From contig NZ_JAJOZK010000004.1 in NCBI RefSeq assembly GCF_022419185.1, positions 62,001-126,000 on the forward strand: a stretch of 64,000 nt of DNA. The letters run 5' to 3'. The translations under genes and the position numbers were made by a program. Each line of letters starts with the position of its first letter. Positions within the stretch are counted from its first letter, which is position 1. Source of the DNA: Thermomonas flagellata. Its GTDB lineage: Bacteria > Pseudomonadota > Gammaproteobacteria > Xanthomonadales > Xanthomonadaceae. This document shows positions 47,730 through 60,287 of the stretch, piece by piece. The notes below the pieces were generated by a model. It was not told where the DNA came from. It saw only the letters and a list, made by a program, of their open reading frames with translations, and ran no database searches.

Positions 47730-48673
47730 GCGGCGGTGGCGCGGACGCCGGGTCCGCCCACCTGCCGGTGATGTTCGCGGAGGTCATGGAGGGCCTCGCG
47801 GTGAAGGTGGACGGGACGTATCTGGATGGCACGTTCGGGCGTGGCGGGCACGCCCGCGGGGTATTGCAACGACTCGGGCCCGGAGGGCGCCTGCTGGTGA
47901 TGGACAAGGACCCCGACGCGATCGCGGTGGCCGCGGCGCTGGCCGAGGCCGATCCGCGGGTGGCCTGGCGGCACGCCAGCTTCGCCGCGCTCGCCGGCTG
48001 GGACGCCACCGCCGCCGGGCTGGACGGGGTGCTGTTCGACCTCGGCGTGTCCTCGCCGCAGCTGGAGGAGGCCGCGCGCGGCTTCGCCTTCGGCAAGGAC
48101 GGCCCGCTCGACATGCGCATGGATCCCGGCGCCGGCGAGAGCGCGGCCGAGTGGCTGGCGCGCGCCTCCGCGCAGGAGATCGCCGACGTGCTGTGGACCT
48201 ACGGCGAGGAGCGCCACGCGCGCCGGATCGCGCGCGCGATCGTGGCCCGCCGCGGCGAGCAGCCGCTCGTGCGCACCGCGCAGCTGGCCGCGCTGATCGC
48301 GCAGGTGGTGCCGCGCGGCGACGGCAGGATCCATCCGGCCACCCGTAGCTTCCAGGCCATCCGCATCCACGTGAACCGCGAGCTGGACGACCTCGCCGCC
48401 GGGCTGGACGCGGCGCTGGCGCGCCTGAAGCCGGGCGGGCGGCTGGTCGTGATCAGCTTCCATTCGCTGGAAGACCGGATCGTCAAGCAGTTCATGGCCC
48501 GGCATGCGAAGGCGCCGCCGGCCAACCGGCGGCTGCCGGTGGCGGCCGCGTTCACCCCGACCCTGCGCCTGCTCGGCGGCGCGCGCAAGGCGGCGCCGGC
48601 GGAAGTGGCGGCCAACCTGCGCGCGCGCAGCGCCGTGCTGCGCGTCGCCGAGCGCCTGGGGGAGGCGGCATGA
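47726..48673 (+). CDS. rsmH: 16S rRNA (cytosine 1402-N4)-methyltransferase
   Basis: 315 residues. GTG start at 47726 overlaps mraZ stop (GTGA) and gives the family start [13 protein letters not shown]. The SAM motif [18 protein letters not shown] is at residue ~30, and late [17 protein letters not shown] and [20 protein letters not shown] are diagnostic. It methylates the same nucleotide (C1402) as RsmI, whose gene lies ~1.5 kb upstream. Overlaps ftsL by 4 bp. Confidence 0.96.
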   Translation: MSGGGADAGSAHLPVMFAEVMEGLAVKVDGTYLDGTFGRGGHARGVLQRLGPGGRLLVMDKDPDAIAVAAALAEADPRVAWRHASFAALAGWDATAAGLDGVLFDLGVSSPQLEEAARGFAFGKDGPLDMRMDPGAGESAAEWLARASAQEIADVLWTYGEERHARRIARAIVARRGEQPLVRTAQLAALIAQVVPRGDGRIHPATRSFQAIRIHVNRELDDLAAGLDAALARLKPGGRLVVISFHSLEDRIVKQFMARHAKAPPANRRLPVAAAFTPTLRLLGGARKAAPAEVAANLRARSAVLRVAERLGEAA

Positions 48674-48939
48674 GCCTGCGTGGCGTCCTGCTCGCGCTGC
48701 TGGTGCTGGCCAATGTGGCCAGCGCGCTGCTGCTGGTGCGCGACCGCCACGAGCACCGCCAGGCCTTCATCGCGCTCAACCGCCTGGAGCGCGCGCGCGA
48801 CGAGCTGAACATCGAGTACGGCCGCCTGCAGCTGGAGCAGGCGACCTGGGCCGAGAGCACGCGGGTGGACCAGGTCGCCCGGCAGCGGCTGGGGATGCTG
48901 TTCCCGCGCGGCGAGGACACGGTGGTGCTGCGGCGATGA
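48670..48939 (+). CDS. ftsL: Cell-division protein FtsL
   Basis: 89 residues, one membrane helix ([21 protein letters not shown]) and a periplasmic coiled coil ([31 protein letters not shown]). Bridges FtsB/FtsQ and activates FtsWI. Overlaps rsmH and ftsI by 4 bp each. Confidence 0.93.
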   Translation: MSLRGVLLALLVLANVASALLLVRDRHEHRQAFIALNRLERARDELNIEYGRLQLEQATWAESTRVDQVARQRLGMLFPRGEDTVVLRR

Positions 48940-50783
48940 AGCGGCCGGACTTCCTGCAGCGCTGGATCGGCCGCGGCCCCGCGGCGGCCGCGCCGCGCCG
49001 CGAGGGCGCGCGCGCCGGTTCGCCGCGCCCGCGTACCCCGGCGCGCGGGCCCGACCTGCGCCGGCGGGTATTGTTGGTCGGCGGTCTGCTCGGGCTGTGC
49101 TCGGTCGCGCTGCTGGTGCGCGCGGTCGACCTGCAGGTGGTGGACAGCGACTTCTACCAGCGCCAGGGCGACGCCCGCTTCCTGCGCGACATCCCGATCG
49201 CGGTCTCGCGCGGCACCATCAGCGACCGCAACGGCGAGCCGCTGGCGATCTCGACCCCGGTCGAGTCGATCTGGGGCAACCCGAAGGAGCTGCTGAAGGT
49301 GCCCGACCGCCTGCCGGCGCTGGCGCAGGCGCTGGGCATGCCGCTGGACGAGCTCACCACCCGCCTGAGCCAGCGCGCCGACAAGGAGTTCGTCTACCTC
49401 AAGCGCCGGATCAACCCGGACGAGGCGCGCCGCATCCTGGCGCTCGACATCCCCGGCGTCGCCAGCCAGCGCGAGTACCGCCGCTTCTACCCGCAGGGCG
49501 AGGCGCTGGCGCACGTGCTCGGCTTCACCAACGTCGACGACCGCGGCCAGGAGGGCCTGGAGCTCGCGTTCGATGACTGGCTGCGCGGCACCCCCGGGAT
49601 CAAGCGGGTGATCCGCGACCGCCGCGGCCGGATCGTGCAGAACGTGGACCTGGTGCGCCCGGCGCAGCCCGGCCGCGACCTGGTCCTGAGCATCGACCGC
49701 CGCATCCAGTACCTGGCCTACCGCGAGCTGCGCAACGCGCTGCTGGAGACCGGCGCCAGCAGCGGCTCGGCGGTGGTGCTGGACGTGGCCACCGGCGAGG
49801 TGCTGGCGATGGCCAACCTGCCCAGCTTCAACCCGAACGCGGTCAACGGCAGCGTGCGCGACGCCCACCGCAACCGCGCGGTCACCGACCTGCTCGAGCC
49901 GGGCTCGACCATGAAGCCGCTGACGGTGGCGGCCGCGCTGGAGGCCGGGGTCATCACCCCGCACACCTTGTTCGACACCAACCCGGGCTGGATCCCGAAC
50001 GGCAAGTACCGCACCACCGACACCCACAACTACGGCGTGCTGGACACCACCGGGGTGATCCGCAAGAGCTCCAACGTCGGCGCGGCGCTGATCGCGCGCC
50101 GCCTGAGCGACGCCCAGTTCGACGCCTTCCTGCGCCGGTTCGGCTACGGCCGCAGCACCGGCAGCGGCTTCCCCGGCGAGGCGGCCGGGCTGTTCCCGCC
50201 CCCGGCGCGCTGGAGCGGCACCACCAAGCAGACCATGAGCTACGGCTACGGCCTGAGTGTGACCCCGCTGCAGATCGCGGTGGCCTATGCCGCGCTCGGC
50301 AACGGCGGCCTGCTGCACCAGCCGACCTTCGTCAAGGGCCAGCACACCCCGCCGCGGCGGGTGCTGGACCCCAAGGTCGCGCAGGAGGTGCTGCGCATGA
50401 TGCAGACCGTGACCGAGCCGGGCGGCACCGCGACCCAGGCCGCGATCCTCGGCTACCACGTGGCCGGCAAGACCGGCACCTCGCGCAAGGCCAGCGCCGG
50501 CGGCTACTCGCGCCGCTACATCGGCTATTTCGCCGGGCTGGTGCCGGTCGCGCACCCGCGCTTTGCGATGGTGGTGGCGGTCAACGACCCGGACCCGGCG
50601 CGCAAGGGCTACTACGGCGGGGTGGTCTCCGCGCCGGTGTTCCGCGCGGTGATGGAAGGCGCGCTGCGGCTGATGGACGTGCCGCCGGACGACCTCGATG
50701 CCTGGCTCGCGGCGCAGGCGCAGGCCGAGGCGCGCCGGCAGAAGGCGCCGCTGGCAGCGGCCGCCGGCGGGAGGGCGCCATGA
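48936..50783 (+). CDS. ftsI: Division transpeptidase FtsI (PBP3)
   Basis: 615 residues. Membrane helix at residues ~45-65 ([23 protein letters not shown]), a dimerisation domain, then the transpeptidase with [10 protein letters not shown] (active-site Ser of the SxxK), RKSSNVG (SxN) and GKTGTSRK (KTG). A longer Arg/Pro cytoplasmic tail precedes the helix. Crosslinks septal peptidoglycan with FtsW. Overlaps ftsL and murE by 4 bp. Confidence 0.96.
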   Translation: MKRPDFLQRWIGRGPAAAAPRREGARAGSPRPRTPARGPDLRRRVLLVGGLLGLCSVALLVRAVDLQVVDSDFYQRQGDARFLRDIPIAVSRGTISDRNGEPLAISTPVESIWGNPKELLKVPDRLPALAQALGMPLDELTTRLSQRADKEFVYLKRRINPDEARRILALDIPGVASQREYRRFYPQGEALAHVLGFTNVDDRGQEGLELAFDDWLRGTPGIKRVIRDRRGRIVQNVDLVRPAQPGRDLVLSIDRRIQYLAYRELRNALLETGASSGSAVVLDVATGEVLAMANLPSFNPNAVNGSVRDAHRNRAVTDLLEPGSTMKPLTVAAALEAGVITPHTLFDTNPGWIPNGKYRTTDTHNYGVLDTTGVIRKSSNVGAALIARRLSDAQFDAFLRRFGYGRSTGSGFPGEAAGLFPPPARWSGTTKQTMSYGYGLSVTPLQIAVAYAALGNGGLLHQPTFVKGQHTPPRRVLDPKVAQEVLRMMQTVTEPGGTATQAAILGYHVAGKTGTSRKASAGGYSRRYIGYFAGLVPVAHPRFAMVVAVNDPDPARKGYYGGVVSAPVFRAVMEGALRLMDVPPDDLDAWLAAQAQAEARRQKAPLAAAAGGRAP

Positions 50784-52252
50784 CCACGCGCGCCATGCTG
50801 CTCGGCGAACTGCTGCCGGAGCTGGAGGGCCTGGCCGCGGAACTGGCGGTCACCGGGCTGGTGCAGGACAGCCGCGAGGTGCGCCCGGGCGATGCGTTCG
50901 TCGCGATCGCCGGGTTCGGCGCGCACGGGCTGCACTTCGCGGATGCGGCCAAGGCCGCCGGCGCGGCCGCGGTGCTGTACGAGCCGCCGGCGCCGCCGGA
51001 GCTGCCGCCCCCGCCGGATGCGATCCCGGTCCCCGGCCTGCGCGCGCGCCTGGGCGCGATGGCGGACACCTTCCACGGCCATCCCAGCGCGGCGATGACC
51101 ACCGTCGGCGTCACCGGCACCAACGGCAAGACCTCGACCGTGCAGCTCTTGGCGCAGGCCTGGACCCTGCGCGGGCAGAAGGCCGGCACCCTGGGCACGC
51201 TCGGCGCCGGGATCTGGCCGCAGGCGGTGCCGACCGGCTTCACCACCCCGCTGGTCCTGCGCCTGCACGCGCTGCTCGCGCAGCTGCGCGACGAAGGCGC
51301 GCAGGCGCTGGCGATGGAGGTGTCCTCGCACGCCCTCGACCAGGGCCGGGTGGACGGCGTGCAGTTCGACGTCGCGGTGTTCACCAACCTCACCCGCGAC
51401 CACCTCGACTACCACGGCGACATGGCCCGCTACGGCGCGGCCAAGGCCAAGCTGTTCGACTGGCCGGGCCTGCGCGCGGCGGCGGTCAACCTGGACGACC
51501 CGTTCGGCCGCGAGCTGTACGAACGCGTGCGCGGCAAGGTGCGTGCGTTCGGCTTCTCTTCGCGCGGGGCGCCCGGCGCCAGCGTGCGCGCCGAGGACCT
51601 GCGCCTGGACGCCGACGGCATCGGCTTCCTGCTGCATGCCGGCGGCCAGGCGCACCCGGTGCGCTCGCCGCTGCTGGGGCGCTTCAACGTGGACAACCTG
51701 CTGGCGGTGGCGACCACCCTGCACGCGCTGGGGATGGCGCCGGCGCTGGTCGCGCAGACCCTGTCGCAGCTGCTGCCGGTGGACGGGCGCATGCAGCGCC
51801 TGGGCGGCGACGGCCGCCCGCTGGTGGTGGTGGACTACGCGCACACCCCGGACGCACTGGAGCAGGCGCTGGCCTCGCTGCGCGGGCACACCGCCGGCCG
51901 CCTGTGGTGCGTGTTCGGCTGCGGCGGCGAGCGCGACGCCGGCAAGCGCCCGCAGATGGCGGCGATCGCCGAGCGCCTGGCCGACGTGGTGATCGTGACC
52001 GACGACAACCCGCGCGGCGAGGACGGCGATGCGATCGTGGCCGGCATCGTCGCCGGCTTCGCGCGCCCGCAGGCGGTGCAGGTGCAGCGCGACCGCGCCG
52101 CCGCGATCGCGCAGGCGGTGGCGGGCGCCGGCGCGGACGACGTGGTGCTGATCGCCGGCAAGGGCCACGAGCCGTACCAGGAGATCGCGGGCGTGCGGCA
52201 TCCGTTCGACGACGTGCAGGTCGCGCGCGCGGCGCTGGAGGGGCGGCCATGA
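50780..52252 (+). CDS. murE: UDP-MurNAc-L-Ala-D-Glu:meso-DAP ligase MurE
   Basis: 490 residues. [11 protein letters not shown] loop at ~112, and [10 protein letters not shown] near residue 410, which is the DNPR motif of meso-diaminopimelate-specific enzymes. The conserved DYAHTPDAL and TRDHLDYHG blocks are present. Overlaps ftsI and murF by 4 bp. Confidence 0.96.
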   Translation: MTTRAMLLGELLPELEGLAAELAVTGLVQDSREVRPGDAFVAIAGFGAHGLHFADAAKAAGAAAVLYEPPAPPELPPPPDAIPVPGLRARLGAMADTFHGHPSAAMTTVGVTGTNGKTSTVQLLAQAWTLRGQKAGTLGTLGAGIWPQAVPTGFTTPLVLRLHALLAQLRDEGAQALAMEVSSHALDQGRVDGVQFDVAVFTNLTRDHLDYHGDMARYGAAKAKLFDWPGLRAAAVNLDDPFGRELYERVRGKVRAFGFSSRGAPGASVRAEDLRLDADGIGFLLHAGGQAHPVRSPLLGRFNVDNLLAVATTLHALGMAPALVAQTLSQLLPVDGRMQRLGGDGRPLVVVDYAHTPDALEQALASLRGHTAGRLWCVFGCGGERDAGKRPQMAAIAERLADVVIVTDDNPRGEDGDAIVAGIVAGFARPQAVQVQRDRAAAIAQAVAGAGADDVVLIAGKGHEPYQEIAGVRHPFDDVQVARAALEGRP

Positions 52253-53637
52253 CCCCGCGCCTGCTGGCGTGGATCGCCGCCGCCACCGGCGGCCGCCTGC
52301 ACGGCGCCGACCGCACGGTGGACGCGGTGGCGACCGACACCCGCGCGCTGCCGGTGGCGGGCGCGCCGCTGTTCGTGGCGCTGGCCGGCGAACGCTTCGA
52401 CGGGCACGCGCACCTCGCTGCGGCCGCGGCCGGCGGCTGCGTGGCCGCGCTGGTGGCGCGGCCGCAGGCGTCGGACCTGCCGCAGGTGGTGGTGGCCGAC
52501 ACCCGCCGCGCGCTGGCCGACCTGGCGCGCGCGGTGCAGCGCGAACGCACGCGCACGCGGGTGGTGGCGATCACCGGCAGCAACGGCAAGACCAGCGTGA
52601 AGACCCTGACCGCCGCGGTGCTGGCGCGTGCCGGGCGGGTGTACGCCACCCCGGGCAACCGCAACAACGAGATCGGGCTGCCGCTGGCGGTGCTGGAGGC
52701 GCCGGAGGACGCCGACTTCGCGGTGTACGAGATGGGGGCCGGCGCGCCCGGCGACATCGCCTACCTGACCGCGGTCGCGCCGCCCGACGTCGGCCTGGTC
52801 AACAACATCGGCCCGGCGCACCTGGAGCGCATGGGCAGCCTGCTCGGGATCGCCGCGACCAAGGCCGCGGTGTACGCCGACCTGCGCCCGGGCGGCACGG
52901 CGGTGATCAATGCCGACGATGCGTTCGCCGCCTATTTCGCGGCGCAGGCCGGCGACCACGCGCGGCTGCGCTTCGGGCTGGACAGCGACGCCGAGGTCGG
53001 CGCGCGCGCGCTCGTGCTGGAGGGCGCAGGCAGCCGCTTCGTGCTGGTCACCCCGGCCGGCGAGGCCGCGGTCGCGCTCGCCCTGCCGGGCCGCCACAAC
53101 GTGCGCAATGCACTGGCGGCGGCGGCGATCGGGCATGCGTTGGGGCTCGCGCCCGAGCAGATCGCCGCCGGCCTGGGCGATGCGCGCCCGGTCGCCGGCC
53201 GCCAGCAGCAGCACCGCCTGCCCGGCGGCGCGTGGCTGATCGACGACAGCTACAACGCCAACCCGGCCTCGCTCGCGGCCGGGGTGGAGGCGCTGGTGGC
53301 GGCCGGCGGCGAGCCGTGGCTGGTGCTCGGCGATATGCGCGAGCTAGGCAGCGACGAGGTCGCGCTGCACGCGCAGGCCGGCGCGCACGCCAAGGCCGCC
53401 GGAGTGGTGCGGCTGTTCGCGCTGGGCGCGCTGAGCGCGCACGCGGCGGCAGCGTTCGGCGCCGGCGCGCAGGTGTATCCCGACCACGCCGCGCTGGCGC
53501 AGGCGCTGCAGCAGGCCCTGCACCCGGGCGTGCGGGTGCTGGTCAAGGGCTCGCGCGGCAGCGCGATGGATCGGATCGTGACGGCGCTGCTGGAGCGCCA
53601 GCCCGCGACGGGCGAGGGAGGCTCCCATGCTGCTTGA
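52249..53637 (+). CDS. murF: UDP-MurNAc-tripeptide:D-Ala-D-Ala ligase MurF
   Basis: 462 residues. ATP loop [15 protein letters not shown] at ~105, [14 protein letters not shown] and the late [19 protein letters not shown] block are MurF-specific. It adds D-Ala-D-Ala, which DdlB (further down the cluster) makes. Overlaps mraY by 11 bp, the one junction here that is longer than the 4-bp ATGA. Confidence 0.96.
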   Translation: MTPRLLAWIAAATGGRLHGADRTVDAVATDTRALPVAGAPLFVALAGERFDGHAHLAAAAAGGCVAALVARPQASDLPQVVVADTRRALADLARAVQRERTRTRVVAITGSNGKTSVKTLTAAVLARAGRVYATPGNRNNEIGLPLAVLEAPEDADFAVYEMGAGAPGDIAYLTAVAPPDVGLVNNIGPAHLERMGSLLGIAATKAAVYADLRPGGTAVINADDAFAAYFAAQAGDHARLRFGLDSDAEVGARALVLEGAGSRFVLVTPAGEAAVALALPGRHNVRNALAAAAIGHALGLAPEQIAAGLGDARPVAGRQQQHRLPGGAWLIDDSYNANPASLAAGVEALVAAGGEPWLVLGDMRELGSDEVALHAQAGAHAKAAGVVRLFALGALSAHAAAAFGAGAQVYPDHAALAQALQQALHPGVRVLVKGSRGSAMDRIVTALLERQPATGEGGSHAA

Positions 53638-54715
53638 ACTGGCACTGTGGCTGGAGAAGTGGTTCGGCCACTTCAACCTGTTCGGCTACCTGACCTTCCG
53701 TGCCATCCTCGCCGCGCTGACCGCGCTGGCGTTCTCGCTGTGGTGGGGGCCGGGGATGATCCGCTACCTGGCCGGGCTCAAGAGCGGCGGCCAGCCGATC
53801 CGCCAGGACGGCCCGCAGTCGCATTTCTCCAAGGCCGGTACCCCGACCATGGGCGGCGCGCTGATCCTGCTGGCGATCGCCGCCAGCGTGCTGCTGTGGG
53901 CAGACCTGCGCAACAAGTACGTCTGGGTCGTGCTGGCGGTGATGCTCGGTTTCGGCGCGATCGGCTGGTGGGACGACTGGATCAAGATCGTCCGGCGCGA
54001 CCCCAACGGCATGCGCTCGCGCACCAAGTACGCGCTGCAATCGCTGCTGGGGCTCGCCGCCGGGGTGTACCTGTACGCGTTCGCCGACGTACCGGCGGCC
54101 ACCACCTTCTACGTGCCGCTGTTCAAGTCGGTGGCGCTGCCGCTGGCCGGGGTCGGGTTCGTGGCAATCGCCTACCTGTGGATCGTCGGCTTCTCCAACG
54201 CGGTCAACCTGACCGACGGTCTCGACGGGCTGGCGATCATGCCGACCGTGCTGGTGGCCTGCGCGCTGGGCGTGTTCGCCTACGCCTCCGGGCACGCCGC
54301 CTTCGCGCACTACCTGCAGATCCCGCGGGTGCCCGGCGCCGGCGAGCTGATCATCGTGTGCACCGCGATCGCCGGTGCCGGCCTCGGCTTTTTGTGGTTC
54401 AACACCTACCCGGCCATGGTGTTCATGGGCGACATCGGCGCGCTCGCGCTCGGGGCGGTGCTCGGCACGATCGCGGTGATCGTGCGCCAGGAACTGGTGC
54501 TGGTGGTGATGGGCGGGATCTTCGTGGTCGAGACCCTCTCGGTGATGATCCAGGTCGCCAGCTTCAAGCTGACCGGCAGGCGCGTGTTCCGGATGGCGCC
54601 GATCCACCACCACTTCGAACTGAAGGGCTGGCCGGAGCCGCGGGTGATCGTGCGCTTCTGGATCATCAGCGTGGTGCTGGTGCTCATCGGCCTGGCGACC
54701 CTGAAGGTGCGCTGA
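53627..54715 (+). CDS. mraY: Phospho-MurNAc-pentapeptide translocase MraY
   Basis: 362 residues, about ten membrane helices. Signatures: [10 protein letters not shown] (catalytic Asp), [23 protein letters not shown] and HHHFELKG near the C-terminus. Makes lipid I on the inner face of the membrane. In many Gammaproteobacteria murD comes next, but here ftsW starts right at the stop (1-bp overlap). Confidence 0.97.
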   Translation: MLLELALWLEKWFGHFNLFGYLTFRAILAALTALAFSLWWGPGMIRYLAGLKSGGQPIRQDGPQSHFSKAGTPTMGGALILLAIAASVLLWADLRNKYVWVVLAVMLGFGAIGWWDDWIKIVRRDPNGMRSRTKYALQSLLGLAAGVYLYAFADVPAATTFYVPLFKSVALPLAGVGFVAIAYLWIVGFSNAVNLTDGLDGLAIMPTVLVACALGVFAYASGHAAFAHYLQIPRVPGAGELIIVCTAIAGAGLGFLWFNTYPAMVFMGDIGALALGAVLGTIAVIVRQELVLVVMGGIFVVETLSVMIQVASFKLTGRRVFRMAPIHHHFELKGWPEPRVIVRFWIISVVLVLIGLATLKVR

Positions 54716-56028
54716 TGGACCGCCTGCGCCAAGCCACTCCGACCCACGAGATCCCGGGCCGCTTCGACCCGTGGCTGCTGGGCGCGTCGGTCGCGCTGGC
54801 CTGCCTCGGGGTGGTGATGGTCGGCTCGGCCGCGATCGCCGGTGCCGGGATGGAGGTCGGCCCGTGGTACTTCCTCAGCCGCCACCTGGTGTTCCTCGCC
54901 ATCGGCCTCGGGCTGGCCGGCTGGCTGATGCGTACCGACCTCAAGGACCTGGAGGCGCACAGCAAGTGGTTGCTGCTGGCCGCGGTCGTGCTGCTGCTGT
55001 TGGTCTACGTGCCCGGCATCGGCAAGACCGTGAACGGCGCGCGCCGCTGGCTCAACCTGGGGGTGGCCAACTTCCAGGCGGTGGAGGCGGTCAAGCTGCT
55101 CTACATCCTGTGGCTGGCCAGCTATCTCAAGCGCTTCAACGAGGACGTGGTGGCGACCTGGGGCGCGATGCTCAAACCGGTCGCGGTGGTCGGGCTGCTG
55201 GTGCTGCTGCTGCTGGTGCAGCCGGATTTCGGCTCCTCGGTGCTGCTGCTGGGGATCACCGCCGGCCTGCTGGTGCTCGGCGGCGCGCCGGTGGGGCGGA
55301 TCGCCGCGCCGGTGTTGCTGCTGCTGCCGGCACTGGTGGCGCTGGTGGTGCTCGAGCCCTACCGCCTGCGCCGGGTGACCTCGTTCATGGACCCGTGGCA
55401 GGACCAGCTCGGCGCCGGCTACCAGCTCAGCAACGCGCTGATGGCCATCGGCCGCGGCGAGTGGTTCGGGGTCGGCCTCGGCGCTTCGGTGCAGAAGCTG
55501 TCCTACCTGCCGGAGGCGCACACCGACTTCATCTTCTCGGTGATCGCCGAGGAGCTCGGGCTGGTCGGGGTGGTCGCGGTGATCGGGCTGTATGCGCTGC
55601 TGGTCGGGCGCGCGCTGTGGCTGGGCCTGAAGTGCGTCGAGCGCGGCCGCCACTTCGCCGCCTACAGCGCGTTCGGGGTGGCGCTGTGGCTAGGCCTGCA
55701 GAGCCTGGTGTCGATCGGGGTCAACCTCGGGCTGCTGCCTACCAAGGGCCTGACCCTGCCGCTGGTGTCCTCCGGCGGCTCCAGCGTGCTGATGACCTGC
55801 GCCGCGCTTGGCCTGCTGCTGCGGGTCTCGTACGAGTACGAGCGCGCCGTGCGCCGGGTCGCGCAGCGACAGGCGCAGGCGCAGCAGCCGAGCGTGGGGC
55901 AGCCGCCGCACACCGCGCAGCCGCCGCTGGCGGACGCGCCGGTGCGCACCGCGGCGCTGCGCCGGCCGCGGGTGGAGCCGGTGTTCGCCGCGCCTGCCGA
56001 CGCGCTGTCGGCGCGGAGGCCGCGATGA
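54715..56028 (+). CDS. ftsW: Division glycosyltransferase FtsW
   Basis: 437 residues of the SEDS family, ten membrane helices; septal peptidoglycan polymerase with FtsI. Motifs: [57 protein letters not shown] and [21 protein letters not shown] Pro/Ala-rich C-terminal tail follows the last helix (~60 residues). The start ATG shares one base with the mraY stop (TGATG). Confidence 0.95.
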   Translation: MDRLRQATPTHEIPGRFDPWLLGASVALACLGVVMVGSAAIAGAGMEVGPWYFLSRHLVFLAIGLGLAGWLMRTDLKDLEAHSKWLLLAAVVLLLLVYVPGIGKTVNGARRWLNLGVANFQAVEAVKLLYILWLASYLKRFNEDVVATWGAMLKPVAVVGLLVLLLLVQPDFGSSVLLLGITAGLLVLGGAPVGRIAAPVLLLLPALVALVVLEPYRLRRVTSFMDPWQDQLGAGYQLSNALMAIGRGEWFGVGLGASVQKLSYLPEAHTDFIFSVIAEELGLVGVVAVIGLYALLVGRALWLGLKCVERGRHFAAYSAFGVALWLGLQSLVSIGVNLGLLPTKGLTLPLVSSGGSSVLMTCAALGLLLRVSYEYERAVRRVAQRQAQAQQPSVGQPPHTAQPPLADAPVRTAALRRPRVEPVFAAPADALSARRPR

Positions 56029-57107
56029 GCGGGACGGGCGCGCGCGTGCTGATCATGGCCGGCGGCACTGGCGGCCACATCTTCCCCGGGCTGGCGGTGG
56101 CGCAGGCCCTGCGCGAGCGCGGGGCGGAGGTGACCTGGCTGGGCGCGGCCGGGGCGATGGAGACCCGGCTGGTGCCGGCGCAGGGCATCGCGCTGGACAC
56201 CCTGGCCATCGCCGGCGTGCGCGGCAAGGGCGCGGCCGCGCTGCTGGGCGCGCCGCTGCGGATCCTGCGCGCGGTGCGCGCGGCCGGCGCGGTGCTGCGC
56301 GCGCGCGCGCCGCAGGCGGTGCTCAGTTTCGGCGGCTACGCCGCGGGGCCGGGCGGGCTGGCGGCGCGGCTGGCCGGGATCCCGCTGCTGGTGCACGAGC
56401 AGAACCGCGCGGCCGGCCTCACCAATCGGGTGCTGGCGCGGCTGGCGCGGCGGGTGCTGGTCGGCTTCCCCGGCACATTCGCGCGCGAGCAGGTGGTCGG
56501 CAACCCGGTGCGCGCGGCGATCGCCGCGCTGCCGCCGCCGGCCGCGCGCCAGTTCGCGCATGCCGGCCCGCTGCGGCTGCTGGTGCTGGGCGGCAGCCAG
56601 GGCGCGCGCGCCCTCAACGCCGCGCTGCCGCAGGCGCTGGCGCCGCTGCAGGCGGCGGTCGAGGTCTGGCACCAGGCCGGCGAGAAGCTGCTGGAGGAGG
56701 CGCGCGCGGCGTACGCCGCGGCCGCGGTGCCGGCGCGGGTGGAGCCGTTCATCGCCGACATGGCCGCGGCCTATGCCTGGGCCGACCTCGTGGTCTGCCG
56801 CGCCGGCGCGCTGACTCTGGCCGAGCTGTGCGCGGCCGGGGTCGGCAGCGTGCTGGTGCCGTTCCCGCAGGCGGTGGACGACCACCAGACCCGCAACGCC
56901 GAGTACCTGGTCGAGCGCGGCGCCGCGCTGCTGCTGCCGCAGTCGGAGCAGCTTGCCGCGCGCCTGCAGGCGGTGCTGGCGGAGCTGGCCGCCGACCCGG
57001 TGCGACGGCTGGCGATGGCCGAGGCCGCGCGCGCCTTGGCGCGCCCGCAGGCGGCGGCGGAGGTCGCCGATGCGGTGCTGGCCACGATCGAGGAGACCCG
57101 GCGATGA
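56025..57107 (+). CDS. murG: UDP-GlcNAc transferase MurG
   Basis: 360 residues, peripheral membrane GT28 enzyme that converts lipid I to lipid [19 protein letters not shown] near the start, [12 protein letters not shown] in the middle, [10 protein letters not shown] and [15 protein letters not shown] (donor site) later. Overlaps ftsW and murC by 4 bp. Confidence 0.96.
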   Translation: MSGTGARVLIMAGGTGGHIFPGLAVAQALRERGAEVTWLGAAGAMETRLVPAQGIALDTLAIAGVRGKGAAALLGAPLRILRAVRAAGAVLRARAPQAVLSFGGYAAGPGGLAARLAGIPLLVHEQNRAAGLTNRVLARLARRVLVGFPGTFAREQVVGNPVRAAIAALPPPAARQFAHAGPLRLLVLGGSQGARALNAALPQALAPLQAAVEVWHQAGEKLLEEARAAYAAAAVPARVEPFIADMAAAYAWADLVVCRAGALTLAELCAAGVGSVLVPFPQAVDDHQTRNAEYLVERGAALLLPQSEQLAARLQAVLAELAADPVRRLAMAEAARALARPQAAAEVADAVLATIEETRR

Positions 57108-58552
57108 GCCTGCCCACCTACCACCAGCGCTTGCAGCAACTGCGCGACCTGGCGCGCGCCTTCCCGCGGGTGCATTTCGTCGGCATCGGCGGGGTCGGCA
57201 TGAGCGGCATCGCCGAGGTGCTGTGCACGCTCGGCTACCAGGTCAGCGGTTCGGACCAGGCCGACAACGCCACCACCCGCCGGCTGGCCGCGCTCGGCGC
57301 GGTGATCCACAAGGGCCATGCCGCCGCCAACGTGCTCGACGCCGACTGCGTGGTGGTCTCCAGCGCGATCCGCGCCGACAACCCGGAGCTGCTGGAGGCG
57401 CGCGCGCAGCGCATCCCGGTGGTGCCGCGCGCGGAGATGCTGGCCGAGCTGATGCGCTTCAAGCACGGGATCGCGGTGGCCGGCACCCACGGCAAGACCA
57501 CCACCACCTCGCTGACCGCCAGCGTGCTGGCCGAGGGTGGGATGGATCCGACCTTCGTGATCGGCGGCCAGCTGCTGGCCGCGGGCGCCAACGCGCGCCT
57601 GGGCAAGGGCGCGTGGCTGGTGGCGGAGGCCGACGAGAGCGACGGCAGCTTCCTGCGCCTGAACCCGGTGATTGCGATCGTGACCAACATCGACGCCGAC
57701 CACCTGGAGAACTACGGCGGCGACTTCGCGCGGGTGCGCGCGGCGTTCGCCGAGTTCCTGCACCGGCTGCCGTTCTACGGGCTGGCGGTGCTGTGCGTGG
57801 ACGACCCGGAGGTGGCGGCGCTGGCCGAGTCCACCCCGCGCCACGTCGTCACCTATGGCTTCGCCGCGCAGGCCGACGTGCGCGCCGAGGACGTGCGCCA
57901 GGACGGCGCGCGCATGCACTTCACCCTGTGCCTGCCGGACGCCAGCCGTACCGCCTGCACCCTCGCGCTGCCCGGCCGCCACAACGTGCAGAACGCGCTG
58001 GCCGCGGCCGCGGTCGGCTGGCAGCTCGGGGTCGGGCAGGCGCAGATCGCCGCGGCGCTGGAGCGTTTCGCCGGGATCGGCCGCCGCTTCAACCAGCTGG
58101 CGACCCTGGCCCTGCCGGGCGGCGGCAGCGCGGTGCTGGTGGACGACTACGGCCACCACCCGCGCGAGCTGGCGGCGGTGTTCGAGGCCGCGCGCGGCGG
58201 CTGGCCGGGGCGGCGCCTGGTGGTGGCGTTCCAGCCGCACCGCTATTCGCGCACGCGCGATCTGTTCGACGACTTCGCCGCGGTCCTGTCCACTGCGGAC
58301 GCGCTGCTGCTGACCGAGGTCTACCCGGCCGGGGAGGCGCCGATCGCGGGTGCGGACGCCAAGGCGCTGGCGCGCGCGATCCGCACCCGCGGGCGGGTCG
58401 AGCCGGTGCTGGTGGGCGGCGCGGCCGAGCTGGCCGCGGCGCTGCCGGACGTGCTGCGCGACGGCGACCTGCTGCTGATGATGGGCGCCGGCGACATCGG
58501 CGCCGCCGCGCAGCAGCTGGCGCGGACCGGGCTGGCGGAGGGCGGCGCATGA
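57104..58552 (+). CDS. murC: UDP-MurNAc:L-alanine ligase MurC
   Basis: 482 residues. [18 protein letters not shown] (UDP binding) and [12 protein letters not shown] (ATP loop) are at ~26 and ~125; the HHPRELAAV block (YGHHPRE) is typical. First of the Mur amino-acid ligases. Overlaps murG and ddlB by 4 bp. Neither murB nor murD accompanies it. Confidence 0.96.
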   Translation: MSLPTYHQRLQQLRDLARAFPRVHFVGIGGVGMSGIAEVLCTLGYQVSGSDQADNATTRRLAALGAVIHKGHAAANVLDADCVVVSSAIRADNPELLEARAQRIPVVPRAEMLAELMRFKHGIAVAGTHGKTTTTSLTASVLAEGGMDPTFVIGGQLLAAGANARLGKGAWLVAEADESDGSFLRLNPVIAIVTNIDADHLENYGGDFARVRAAFAEFLHRLPFYGLAVLCVDDPEVAALAESTPRHVVTYGFAAQADVRAEDVRQDGARMHFTLCLPDASRTACTLALPGRHNVQNALAAAAVGWQLGVGQAQIAAALERFAGIGRRFNQLATLALPGGGSAVLVDDYGHHPRELAAVFEAARGGWPGRRLVVAFQPHRYSRTRDLFDDFAAVLSTADALLLTEVYPAGEAPIAGADAKALARAIRTRGRVEPVLVGGAAELAAALPDVLRDGDLLLMMGAGDIGAAAQQLARTGLAEGGA

Positions 58553-59508
58553 GCGCGGCCGCCCTGCCGCCGCTGCGCACCGCCGACCCGGCTGCGTTCG
58601 GCCGGGTCGCGGTCCTGCTCGGCGGCAGCAGCGCCGAGCGCGAGGTCTCGCTCGATTCCGGCCGCAACGTGCTGGCGGCCCTGCGCGCGCGCGGGATCGA
58701 CGCGCAGCCGGTGGACGGCATCCCGGCCCTGCGCGAGGCGCTGGTCGCAGGCCGCATCGACCGGGTGTTCAACATCCTGCACGGCGGCCGCGGCGGCGGC
58801 GAGGACGGCGTGTTGCAGGGGCTGCTGGAGGCGTTCGGCGTGCCCTACACCGGCTGCGGGGTGCTGGCCAGCGCGCTGACCATGGACAAGGTGCGCACCA
58901 AGCAGGTGTGGATCGCGGCCGGCCTGCCCACCCCGCGCTTCGTGCGCCTGGCGCCCGGTGCCGACCTGCGCGCCGCCGCGCGCGGGCTGGGCCTGCCGGT
59001 GTTCGTCAAGCCCTCGTGCGAGGGCTCCAGCGTCGGCGTGGCGCGGGTGCAGGCGGAGGCCGACCTCGCCGCCGCCGAGGCGGTGGCCCGGGCCTATGGC
59101 GGCGAGATGCTGATGGAGGAGATGGTCGTCGGCGACGAGCTGACCGTCGGCATCCTCGGCGAGCTTGCGCTGCCGTCGATCCGGATCGTGCCCAAGGGCG
59201 GCTGGTACGACTATCAGGCCAAGTACGTGGCCGAGGACACCCAGTACCTGTGCCCCGGGCTCACCGGCGCCGAGGAGGCGGCGATCCGCGCGCTGGCGCT
59301 GGCCGCGTTCCGCGCGGTCGACGGCCGCGGCTGGGGGCGGGTGGACGTGATGCGCGCCGGCGACGGCCGCCTGCAGCTGCTGGAGGTCAACACTGCCCCC
59401 GGCATGACCAGCCACTCGCTGGTGCCGAAGGCCGCGGCACAGCTGGGCATCGGGTTCGAGGAGCTGTGCTGGCGGATCCTGGAGCAGACCCTGGAGGCGC
59501 GCGCATGA
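58549..59508 (+). CDS. ddlB: D-alanine-D-alanine ligase
   Basis: 319 residues, ATP-grasp. [17 protein letters not shown] near the start, [32 protein letters not shown], and [20 protein letters not shown] at the C-terminus (metal and D-Ala sites). Makes the D-Ala-D-Ala used by MurF. 4-bp overlaps on both sides. Confidence 0.96.
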   Translation: MSAAALPPLRTADPAAFGRVAVLLGGSSAEREVSLDSGRNVLAALRARGIDAQPVDGIPALREALVAGRIDRVFNILHGGRGGGEDGVLQGLLEAFGVPYTGCGVLASALTMDKVRTKQVWIAAGLPTPRFVRLAPGADLRAAARGLGLPVFVKPSCEGSSVGVARVQAEADLAAAEAVARAYGGEMLMEEMVVGDELTVGILGELALPSIRIVPKGGWYDYQAKYVAEDTQYLCPGLTGAEEAAIRALALAAFRAVDGRGWGRVDVMRAGDGRLQLLEVNTAPGMTSHSLVPKAAAQLGIGFEELCWRILEQTLEARA

Positions 59509-60287
59509 ACGCGCTGTGGCGCCCGCTGGGCTGGCTGCTGGCCCTGTTCCTGGTGGCACTGCCGGTGGTGGCGGTGGTCCAGGGCTGGATCGGCGCCGGG
59601 CACTGGCCGCTGCGCACCCTGCGCGTGCAGGGGGCCGAGCGGGTGGACGAGGCGCGCCTGCGCGAGGTCGTGCGGCCGTATGCGCAGCGCGGTTTCTTCG
59701 CAGTGGATCTGGATGCGGTGCGCGCCGCGGTCGCGGCGCTGCCGTGGGTCGAGCATGCGGAGGTGCGCAAGCACTGGCCGGACGTGCTGGAGGTGCGCAT
59801 CCGCGAGCGCGTCCCGGTCGCGCGTTGGGGCCGCGACCGCCTGCTCTCCGTCGGCGGGCAGCCGTTCCCGGTCCTGCCCGGGCTGCCGTTGCCGCCCGGC
59901 CTGCCCGCGCTGGACGGCCCCGACGCGCGCGCCGGCGAGGTGCTGGCGCTGTACCGCCAGGCGCGCACCCTGCTGCCCGGCGTGCGCGGGGTGGCCCTCG
60001 ACGCGCGCGGCAGCTGGAGCGTGCAGCTGGCCGACGGCGTACAGGTGGTGCTCGGCCGCGACCAGCCGCAGGCGCGGCTGGCGCGCTTCGCGCCGCTGCT
60101 GCCGCGGCTGCGCGCGCAGCCCGGCGCGCGCCCGCTGGTGCGCGCCGACCTGCGCTACACCAACGGCTTCTCGCTGCTGTGGGGCGCGCCGGCGGCGCCC
60201 GCCCCGGCGGCGCGCCCCGCTTCCCCCCTCCCGGCGCCGGTCGCGGCCCTGCCGCACCCGCGCCTGCAGCCACAAGGACGGACATGA
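59505..60287 (+). CDS. ftsQ: Division protein FtsQ
   Basis: 260 residues. One membrane helix ([21 protein letters not shown]), POTRA domain ([34 protein letters not shown]) and the beta domain ending [12 protein letters not shown], which binds FtsB. A Pro/Ala-rich tail follows. 4-bp overlap with ftsA. Confidence 0.94.
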   Translation: MNALWRPLGWLLALFLVALPVVAVVQGWIGAGHWPLRTLRVQGAERVDEARLREVVRPYAQRGFFAVDLDAVRAAVAALPWVEHAEVRKHWPDVLEVRIRERVPVARWGRDRLLSVGGQPFPVLPGLPLPPGLPALDGPDARAGEVLALYRQARTLLPGVRGVALDARGSWSVQLADGVQVVLGRDQPQARLARFAPLLPRLRAQPGARPLVRADLRYTNGFSLLWGAPAAPAPAARPASPLPAPVAALPHPRLQPQGRT

